Assembly: GCF_028606985.1 (NCBI RefSeq)
Contig: NZ_CP117416.1
Span: forward strand, 1,154,001 to 1,218,000
Source of the DNA: Paenibacillus kyungheensis
Lineage (GTDB): Bacteria > Bacillota > Bacilli > Paenibacillales > Paenibacillaceae
Length of the DNA stretch: 64,000 nucleotides
Direction: 5' to 3'
The translations under genes were made by a program, and so were the position numbers. The notes below the pieces were generated by a model. It was given only the letters and a program-made list of their open reading frames with translations. It made no database searches and had not been told where the DNA came from. Shown one piece after another: positions 17,374 to 24,012 of the stretch (position 1 is the first letter of the stretch; the number at the start of each line of letters is the position of its first letter).

Positions 17374-18384
17374 ATGCGTAAAATGTTGTTGATCTATATG
17401 ATTTTGATCGGCGCTTTGATTATTTATATTATGCAATATCGATTAGATGAGAAATCTGCGGCTTGGACAGAGCAGGGGTTAAAGGGGAATATTGACGAGA
17501 ATTATGTAATGGTCACTTTCCAGTCCGGAATGGAATATTGGAAAAGCGGGCTGAAAGGATTCGAAGATGCTGCTGAAGCGCTCAATGTATCGGTTGAATA
17601 TCGCGGGGCAACGCAATATGATGCGCGTGAGCAAGCGCTTGTGCTAGATCAGATTATTGCTAAAAAGCCCGCTGGTATCGCGATATCTGCGATTGATTCA
17701 CCAGCATTGGTCAAATCGGTGAATAAAGCAGTAGATGCAGGGATTCCTGTCGTAATGTTCGATGCCGAAGCATCTGGTAGCAAAGCGTATTCTTTTTTAG
17801 CAACAGATAATACCAATGCAGGTACAACCGCGGCAGACCAGATGGCTACATTAACCAAGCATCAGGGAAAGATAGCGATTATTACGTTAACCAATCAGCA
17901 AAATCATAAAGAACGCACTCAAGGATTTGAACAAGAAATTAAAAATCGTTATCCACAAATGAATATTGTGGCAGTCGAAAATCATGAAGGCGATGCAGTC
18001 AAAGCCGAGCAGATCACTACTCGATTATTGCGTCAATATCCTGATCTCAAAGGTATTTTTATTACCGAAGCTACAGGAAGTTATGGAGTAGGGCGAGCAG
18101 TAGAACAATCCGGACGTACAGGGGCAAGTAAGCCTGTCATTATTAGCTTTGATACTAATAAAGAAACATTGGATATGATCAAGTCCGGTACGATCAACGC
18201 AACGATTGCGCAAGGAACATGGAATATGGGTTATTGGTCGCTCCAATATCTGTTTCATTTGCATCATGGATTAACAGTTCCTGCACGTTCGCTTAGTGGC
18301 ATTGTATCGCCTGTACCTGTTCGTGTAGATACAGGAATCTCTGTGGTAACTCAAGAAAATGTGGCTGATTATTATGCGAAATAA
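17374..18384 (+). CDS. Membrane-anchored sugar-binding sensor protein (XylFII-like)
   Basis: ATG 17374 lies 11 bases after GGAGGG; a GTG at 17338 has no ribosome site. The 336-residue product has a single N-terminal hydrophobic anchor (LLIYMILIGALIIYIM) without a lipobox cysteine. A ribose/xylose-type periplasmic-binding fold follows (VTFQSGMEYWKSGLKGFEDA, AGIPVVMFDAEA, VIISFDTNKETLDMIKSG). It is immediately followed, with a 26-base overlap, by a sensor kinase and then a YesN regulator. This order matches the XylFII-LytS-YesN three-component type, in which the anchored binding protein presents sugar to the kinase. A transport role is less likely because no permease is adjacent. Confidence 0.8.
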   Translation: MRKMLLIYMILIGALIIYIMQYRLDEKSAAWTEQGLKGNIDENYVMVTFQSGMEYWKSGLKGFEDAAEALNVSVEYRGATQYDAREQALVLDQIIAKKPAGIAISAIDSPALVKSVNKAVDAGIPVVMFDAEASGSKAYSFLATDNTNAGTTAADQMATLTKHQGKIAIITLTNQQNHKERTQGFEQEIKNRYPQMNIVAVENHEGDAVKAEQITTRLLRQYPDLKGIFITEATGSYGVGRAVEQSGRTGASKPVIISFDTNKETLDMIKSGTINATIAQGTWNMGYWSLQYLFHLHHGLTVPARSLSGIVSPVPVRVDTGISVVTQENVADYYAK

Positions 18385-20248
18385 ATGGATACGCCGCTCT
18401 TTACAAAAAGATTGGCGTTACTGGCATCCTGAAAATTTACCTTTGCGCCATCAATTGATTGTGTTGTTTTTGATGGTAGGTATTTTGCCTGCAATTTTAC
18501 TGGGAATTATGGTGAATTGGACATCCAATCAGATTATTGAGCGTCAGGTGACAGCGAATACGATGCAATTAATTAGCAAGGTCAACCAAACGCTAGATAC
18601 GTATATGGAAAATATGCAAAGTATCACGTATTTAATCAGTTTTGATCGGAATGTTGACCAATTTCTAGCCGGTCAATCGTTAAACAAAAATGATGCTTCC
18701 GATACATCAACGTATCAGATTCGGCAGTTTTTGCAAGGATTTACAACCGTTTATTCCGAGATTGCCGGAATCTTAATCGTTAATACCAAAGGCGATTATA
18801 TCAGTAATGAACTGTATGCAAGGTACAATCAAAGTCTGACTAAAGAATATTGGTATCAACAGGCGATCAAGCAAAAAGGAATCTTTACGATTATCGGTCA
18901 TCCATCCGGTCGCAATATTACAAGTCATGCGAATTATGGAGAAGATGAGGTTGTAACGGTCGTGCGTTCGATCAATGATCCGACCACAGGTGAAGTCAAA
19001 GGTGTGATTTTGATCGATCTCAAGTTACGTGTTATTGCTCAAGCAGCCAAAGATGTGACACTGGGCAAAACAGGGTATCTGATGGTAACAGATCCTACGG
19101 GGCATGTTATTTACGCACCGTCCGATACCTTTATGCAAAGTATTCCTGCCAAATTAACCGCTTCGCTTCGGCAATCGGAGAATGTATTTACCGAAGAGAT
19201 TCAAGGGCAACAATTACAATTTATTTATCGGACATCGTCATATACAGGCTGGAAAACAGTCGGCGTTTTCCAATTTAGTGAATCAGTAGCTGAAGCGCGC
19301 ACGATTCGCTTTTATATCGTTATTTTTCTATTCTGTGTCTGTTTTACAGGGCTTACCGCTTCATATGGATTAGCCAATTCGATCTCTAGACCGATCTACC
19401 GACTATCTTCGTTGATGCAAAAAGCAGAATCAGGCGATATGACTTCTCGTTATATTAGCAATAGACGGGATGAAGTAGGGATGTTGGGACGTAGCTTTAA
19501 TCGAATGATGAATGAGATTCGTAATCTAATCTCACTAAATCAGCAAAAAGAACAGCAAAAGCGAGAAGCTGAATTACGCAGTCTACAAGCCCATATTCGT
19601 CCCCATTTTCTATACAATACGCTGGATACAATTCATTGGATGGCGCAGAAAAAAGGGGCAGACGATGTGTCCAGTATGGTGGATGCATTATCCAAACTGT
19701 TCCGTATTGGGCTAAGCCGTGGCAGTGATATGATCACACTGGCTGAAGAAGAACAGCATATTGTCAGTTATTTGCAAATTCAGAAAACACGTTATCGCGA
19801 TCGGCTACAATACGATATTCAGATCGATGAGGCAATCCGCAATGTATATGTGATGAAATTACTACTACAACCGATTGTAGAAAATGCCATCTATCATGGA
19901 ATCAAAGCAAGGCGGGGCCCCGGCAATATCTATATTGCAGCACAACAACAAGACGACAAATTAGTGTATACCATTAGCGATGATGGTGCAGGATTTAGTG
20001 AAGAGCGATTGATTCAAATCCAATACCAACTCGCCGAACCGCTCGATTGGATCGGACAACAAGGTCCTGAACCAACAGGAAGCTATGGTCTGCTAAATAT
20101 TCAAGCCCGTATCCACCTAGCCTACGGCACAAGCTACGGTGTAAGTATTCACCCACGCCCAGAAGGCGGAACAACCATCCAGGTCACCCAACCATTGTTA
20201 TGGAATATGCCTAGCGCTTGGCACCATAAGCGCGACCCAAACGAATGA
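18359..20248 (+). CDS. Sensor histidine kinase, LytS/YesM type
   Basis: A 629-residue membrane kinase: first membrane segment at about residues 32-52 (LIVLFLMVGILPAILLGIMV), a large extracellular sensor region, second segment near 318-340, HAMP (ISRPIYRLSSLMQKAESGDM), the His_kinase box RPHFLYNTLDTIHWM (His 416) and an HATPase domain (LLQPIVENAIYHG, ISDDGAGFS, GSYGLLNIQARI). The start overlaps the upstream gene by 26 bases and neither ATG 18359 nor ATG 18374 has a clear ribosome site, so translation is probably coupled. The last 11 codons and the stop lie inside the first copy of a 72-bp tandem repeat. Confidence 0.88.
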   Translation: MWLIIMRNKWIRRSLQKDWRYWHPENLPLRHQLIVLFLMVGILPAILLGIMVNWTSNQIIERQVTANTMQLISKVNQTLDTYMENMQSITYLISFDRNVDQFLAGQSLNKNDASDTSTYQIRQFLQGFTTVYSEIAGILIVNTKGDYISNELYARYNQSLTKEYWYQQAIKQKGIFTIIGHPSGRNITSHANYGEDEVVTVVRSINDPTTGEVKGVILIDLKLRVIAQAAKDVTLGKTGYLMVTDPTGHVIYAPSDTFMQSIPAKLTASLRQSENVFTEEIQGQQLQFIYRTSSYTGWKTVGVFQFSESVAEARTIRFYIVIFLFCVCFTGLTASYGLANSISRPIYRLSSLMQKAESGDMTSRYISNRRDEVGMLGRSFNRMMNEIRNLISLNQQKEQQKREAELRSLQAHIRPHFLYNTLDTIHWMAQKKGADDVSSMVDALSKLFRIGLSRGSDMITLAEEEQHIVSYLQIQKTRYRDRLQYDIQIDEAIRNVYVMKLLLQPIVENAIYHGIKARRGPGNIYIAAQQQDDKLVYTISDDGAGFSEERLIQIQYQLAEPLDWIGQQGPEPTGSYGLLNIQARIHLAYGTSYGVSIHPRPEGGTTIQVTQPLLWNMPSAWHHKRDPNE

Positions 20249-20490
20249 AAAAATGATTTTTGCAAAGCAAAATATCTTACATTAAGCGCTTGGCACCATA
20301 AGCGCGACCCAAACGAATGAAAAAATGATTTTTGCAAAGCAAAATATCTTACATTAAGCGCTTGGCACCATAAGCGCGACCCAAACGAATGAAACCATGA
20401 TTTTTGCGAAGCAAAATATCTTACATCAAGCGCTTGGCACCACAAGCGCGACTCAGTGTAGTAAAAAAGTGATTTTTGCAAAACCAGATC
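20213..20490 (+). repeat. 72-bp tandem repeat array, four copies
   Basis: Copies begin AGCGCTTGGCACC at 20213, 20285, 20357 and 20429, a constant period of 72 bases. Copies 1 and 2 are identical, copy 3 has four changes, copy 4 diverges after about 25 bases but recovers a TGATTTTTGCAAA match. Each unit can fold two hairpins: GCGCTT/AAGCGC around eight bases, and ATTTTGC/GCAAAAT around a short loop. Copy 1 supplies the C-terminus and stop codon of the kinase gene; the array fills the spacer before the response-regulator gene. The period is divisible by three, which also creates a meaningless long antisense frame. Confidence 0.92.
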
Positions 20491-20509
20491 GTAAAGGAGA
20501 CGAATATCA

Positions 20510-21820
20510 ATGAGTGCGGTATATAACGTATTAATCGCTGATGATGAGCCGATTATTCGCGAAGGAATTCGAGATTGCGTCGACTGGGATAGTCTGGGGA
20601 TGATCGTTACCGCAGAAGCAGAAGATGGAGAAGAAGCTTTAGAGATTGCATTGGAACAACAGATCGATATTTTGTTGGTCGATATGAATATGCCTTTTTT
20701 GGACGGTATTTCTTTAATGAAACGATTACGTACCGAGCGACCGCACTGTCGATTTGTCATTATTACCGGACATGATGAATTCAAATATGCTCAAGAAGCT
20801 ATTCGATTAGGGGTCAAAGATTATATTCTCAAGCCTGTCGATCCGCTCCATCTGTATGATGTACTGCACCATATTCGCACCGAAATGAATGGAACACTAC
20901 ATCAAGAACAGTATTTAAAGTTAGCAACCGATCAGATTCAGAAAAATACATCTTTACTACAAGAACAATTTTGTCTAGATTGGTTAAGCGGTAGACTCCA
21001 TCATGAGGAGATCAAGCAACAATTAGAGTTTTTGCACTTACCTGTGTGCTTGCCATCTACATTAGCATTAATCCGCTGGTCGGGTCATGCGGAAGGACGA
21101 CCGATGCTCAAAGAACAAGATAAGCAATTGATGTTGTTCGCTATAGGTAATATTGCCGCCGAGCTTTTACAGCCAGCACCACTTGTGATTTGTAGAGAAT
21201 CATCAGGGTTGTTAGTCATTTGTACATGGTGTCCGCCCGATCATTCTACTGCGTCTGCTATGTATGATAATGAGCAACAAGCAGATAAAATGATGAGTGC
21301 GGTCAAAGACTGTATAGGTCTACATGTGCAAGTGCATTTGCAATCGGTGAATAGTATAGATGAAGAGATCAACAATACAGATATGCCTAATGACCCTTTG
21401 CTATCTTTAGAACAAGACGTAGATTACAGCCAAGTCATGACTACTGCTTATCGACATGCCAAATTACAATTAGACGGGCAATCCCGACTATCTCCACTGG
21501 TAAGACGGGCGCGTGATTATATCCAGAACCATTACCATAATCCAGAATTAACATTGGAAAAGCTGGCAGATGTGTTACAAGTCTCTCCAACCTATCTGAG
21601 TCGCTTAATGAAACGAGAGCTAGGGCATTCTTTTATCCATGTATTAGTACAGGTTCGGATTCAAAAAGCAGTGCATCTACTGAAAGAAACCGAGCTATCG
21701 ATTCTTGAGATTGCGCTACAAGTGGGCTATGATTCACAGCATTATTTTAGTACAGCTTTTAAAAAAATGATCGGTGTATCACCCAATCAATATCGTCGAG
21801 ATACGGTAGAGCAATCGTAA
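20510..21820 (+). CDS. YesN-type response regulator with AraC DNA-binding domain
   Basis: A 436-residue protein: receiver domain at the N-terminus (VLIADDEPIIREG, phospho-acceptor Asp 58 in LLVDMNMPFLDG, conserved Lys in DYILKPVD) and a double helix-turn-helix AraC domain at the C-terminus (LTLEKLADVLQVSPTYLSRL, SILEIALQVGYDSQHYFSTA, GVSPNQYRR). AAAGGAG lies just upstream of ATG 20510. It is the output of the kinase encoded before it. The ChvE-GguA-GguB importer 14 kb downstream is a plausible target (inference). Confidence 0.9.
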   Translation: MSAVYNVLIADDEPIIREGIRDCVDWDSLGMIVTAEAEDGEEALEIALEQQIDILLVDMNMPFLDGISLMKRLRTERPHCRFVIITGHDEFKYAQEAIRLGVKDYILKPVDPLHLYDVLHHIRTEMNGTLHQEQYLKLATDQIQKNTSLLQEQFCLDWLSGRLHHEEIKQQLEFLHLPVCLPSTLALIRWSGHAEGRPMLKEQDKQLMLFAIGNIAAELLQPAPLVICRESSGLLVICTWCPPDHSTASAMYDNEQQADKMMSAVKDCIGLHVQVHLQSVNSIDEEINNTDMPNDPLLSLEQDVDYSQVMTTAYRHAKLQLDGQSRLSPLVRRARDYIQNHYHNPELTLEKLADVLQVSPTYLSRLMKRELGHSFIHVLVQVRIQKAVHLLKETELSILEIALQVGYDSQHYFSTAFKKMIGVSPNQYRRDTVEQS

Positions 21821-21897
21821 GCAAAACGCTAAAAAACAATGTTCACCACTATTCACAATAGATGTACTTTTTAGACAACAAATACAATTCCACAAGC

Positions 21898-21931
21898 AAA
21901 AAGACCTTAACGAGAGCGATAAGGTCTTTTT
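21898..21931. terminator. Bidirectional terminator after the YesN regulator gene
   Basis: AAAAAGACCTTA pairs with TAAGGTCTTTTT around a ten-base loop, giving T-tracts on both strands between convergent genes. Confidence 0.88.
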
Positions 21932-21975
21932 GCGTATTTTTTGAGTATTATTATTGATTAATCATCTACTTATTC

Positions 21976-22413
21976 TTATTTTTCGGTTACTAACTGGATA
22001 ACAACTCCATAAGGATCTTCTACAATCGCATATGCTTTGGAAAATAAATTAGGTGCAAGTGGAACGATAATACGTGTCTGAGTATGTTCTAAAAGCAGAT
22101 TGTACAATGTAGTAATCTCTGCTTGCGATGAGGTGATACACAACGAGAAATTAGTCCCTTTGACCAAATCGGGAGCATCACTCATCAATTCATCAGCGAT
22201 CATTAATTCACTATTGCCAATAGTTAACACAGAATGAGCGATCCAATCTTTTTCACTTGTTGGATACGTATAGGTGGGATCTAATTTCTCTGTAATCTCT
22301 TGATTAGTAATACAGAACACAAGTTGAGCTTGAAGATGAGTCTGGTAAAAAGAGATGGCTTCTTTGGCTTGACCATGTAGAGATAAAAAAGTACTGACGG
22401 TTAAATTAGACAT
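21976..22413 (-). CDS. VOC-superfamily protein, PhnB/3-demethylubiquinone-methyltransferase-like
   Basis: ATG at 22413 lies eight bases after AAAGGAG; an in-frame GTG nine bases upstream touches the ribosome site and is rejected. The 145-residue protein has the PhnB-like VOC pattern: FLSLHGQAKEAISFYQTHLQ, a middle ELMIADE segment and the C-terminal AYAIVEDPYGVVIQLV. Members are small cytoplasmic metal-binding or binding-only proteins with varied, often unknown, roles. The gene is divergent from a WYL regulator gene, with a 25-bp palindrome in between, suggesting that regulator controls it. Confidence 0.8.
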   Translation of the reverse strand: MSNLTVSTFLSLHGQAKEAISFYQTHLQAQLVFCITNQEITEKLDPTYTYPTSEKDWIAHSVLTIGNSELMIADELMSDAPDLVKGTNFSLCITSSQAEITTLYNLLLEHTQTRIIVPLAPNLFSKAYAIVEDPYGVVIQLVTEK

Positions 22414-22454
22414 AGTAATCACTCCTTTGATTGAATACTTTTATTGTATGGTAG

Positions 22455-22479
22455 AATAGTGTCAAATCATGACACTATT
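22455..22479. promoter_or_regulatory. Probable operator between the VOC and WYL regulator genes
   Basis: AATAGTGTCA and TGACACTATT are perfect ten-base arms around AATCA, placed in the 92-base divergent spacer. Its left arm overlaps a possible -10 (TAGAAT, 22452-22457). A site this strong between divergent genes suggests binding by the WYL regulator. Confidence 0.65.
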
Positions 22480-22505
22480 AAAAAATCAAAATAAAGGAGC
22501 ATTAT

Positions 22506-23462
22506 ATGAACAAAAATGAACGTCTGATTCAGCAGATGATCTATATCAATACCAAAAAGCATTTTAATCTTAGCGATCTGATCGAAACATTTAATATTTC
22601 TAGAAGTACGGCTTTACGGGATATCGCTTCGTTAGAACAATTAGGGGTTCCGCTGTATTCAGAAAAAGGCAGTCATGGCGGTTATCGTGTACTAACGAAC
22701 TCCTTATTACCACCGATTTATTTTAATACCAATGAATTACACTCCATTTTCTTTTCGCTACAATTGTTAAAAGGATTAGTAAAAACTCCTTTTCAACAGA
22801 ACTATCAAGAGATCAAAACTAAATTATTAGCTACATTACCGGATAAGCACAAACAACAAATGGCGCAAGCAGAACAATGGATTCAGTGGATTGGTGTAGA
22901 ACAGCAACAAGAAGTGCCATGGATTGTAGAACTATTTGCTGCAATTGTTGGCAGACAGGTCATCGAAATTCAATACAATCGGTATCAGCAGGACAAACGG
23001 ATTATTCAACCGCTACGCTTATCGATATGGGATGGATACTGGTATTGTTTGAGTTGGGATCGCAACAAAAATGAATTTCGGAATTTTCGTTGTGATTATA
23101 TAGAGGAGTTACATATCACGGATCAGCAAGGCACCGAGTGGACAGCAGAGCAGATTCATACGTTAGCCAACCAACAATTTGATATACAACGTCCACTATC
23201 TTTCCAAGTCAAAGTAGATCTAAAAGGTATCGAACACTTTTATAAAAAAAGATATTCCAATATGTCTTTGCAACAGGTGGACACAGGAAATGATAGCGAA
23301 AATAAAGAGCATTATATTGTAGGAACCTTTGGCGAACATGAAATTTCTTTTCTAGTAGAGTACTTTTTGGGATTTGGTCAGCATATTGAAATTGTATCGC
23401 CACCACTTTTGCGTACCGAATATCAGCAATATGTCAAAAAGATATTAGCTCAGTATGAGTAA
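22506..23462 (+). CDS. WYL-domain transcriptional regulator (YafY/DeoR-like)
   Basis: A 318-residue protein with an N-terminal winged helix of the DeoR/HTH_11 kind (FNLSDLIETFNISRSTALRD, then YSEKGSHGGYRV) and a WYL domain in the middle (IEIQYNRYQQDKRIIQPLRL, then DGYWYCLSWDRNKNEFRNFR). The C-terminal part matches the WYL C-terminal extension. AAAGGAG precedes the start. WYL proteins usually sense nucleic-acid or small ligands; here the neighbour suggests local control of the VOC gene. Confidence 0.85.
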   Translation: MNKNERLIQQMIYINTKKHFNLSDLIETFNISRSTALRDIASLEQLGVPLYSEKGSHGGYRVLTNSLLPPIYFNTNELHSIFFSLQLLKGLVKTPFQQNYQEIKTKLLATLPDKHKQQMAQAEQWIQWIGVEQQQEVPWIVELFAAIVGRQVIEIQYNRYQQDKRIIQPLRLSIWDGYWYCLSWDRNKNEFRNFRCDYIEELHITDQQGTEWTAEQIHTLANQQFDIQRPLSFQVKVDLKGIEHFYKKRYSNMSLQQVDTGNDSENKEHYIVGTFGEHEISFLVEYFLGFGQHIEIVSPPLLRTEYQQYVKKILAQYE

Positions 23463-23606
23463 TCCTTTATTAGAGGTCGTCTATTCAGTTGCCTAAAATT
23501 TTAAAGAGTACAAATCAATAGCGATTCACTGATCACATTTCCGTGTAATAATGCTCACAAGATCATAATGCGTACCGCAAAGGGCGCTCAAAGGAGATTA
23601 CGGACA

Positions 23607-23774
23607 ATGGACGAAAATCGTAACGTAGATGTGGACAAAAAAGAGGTACGTGTAGAACGTAAATCAGATTCAAGTATGGTCGCTTCTACTTTTATTAAAT
23701 ATGCTGCTTATATTATTATTTTGGCAATTGTGTTATGGTTCTTAGTGAAGTATATTTTCCCTATGTTCTCATAA
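23607..23774 (+). CDS. Small single-span membrane protein of unknown function
   Basis: ATG 23607 follows AAAGGAGA at the right distance, giving 55 residues. The N-terminal half is charged (MDENRNVDVDKKEVRVERK) and the C-terminal half is one hydrophobic segment (YAAYIIILAIVLWFLVKYIF). A strong terminator follows within 50 bases, so it is probably a monocistronic gene. No family was recognised; its position before the mrp operon may be coincidental. Confidence 0.65.
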   Translation: MDENRNVDVDKKEVRVERKSDSSMVASTFIKYAAYIIILAIVLWFLVKYIFPMFS

Positions 23775-23822
23775 ACATATGCGATCGGATTCGTAATTAA
23801 CATTATACGGTATATAAAACGG

Positions 23823-23849
23823 AGGAGCCTGTCACCAAGGCTCCTTTTT
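23823..23849 (+). terminator. Terminator after the small membrane protein gene
   Basis: GGAGCC pairs with GGCTCC around nine bases, followed by five T residues. Confidence 0.82.
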
Positions 23850-24012
23850 GCTGTTTTTTGGGTTATTTTGAGCTAATTTGACCTGAAATGATGAAATTAC
23901 GGGCAGAAGGTACTGTTTTTGGGTACTATAAAGGTAAAGGTCTTTTTGTATACATTCATTAGAAGAAGAATACAGGAAGTAATAGATAAAGAAATTGGGG
24001 GTGTCAACAAGA

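Noticed and set aside
20213-20490. CRISPR array
   Set aside because: The copies are contiguous 72-bp units with no unique spacers, and no cas genes are nearby.
20149-20784. Minus-strand frame of 211 residues across the 72-bp repeats
   Set aside because: The period is a multiple of three, so one open unit stays open in every copy; no ribosome site, and it runs into two genes on the other strand.
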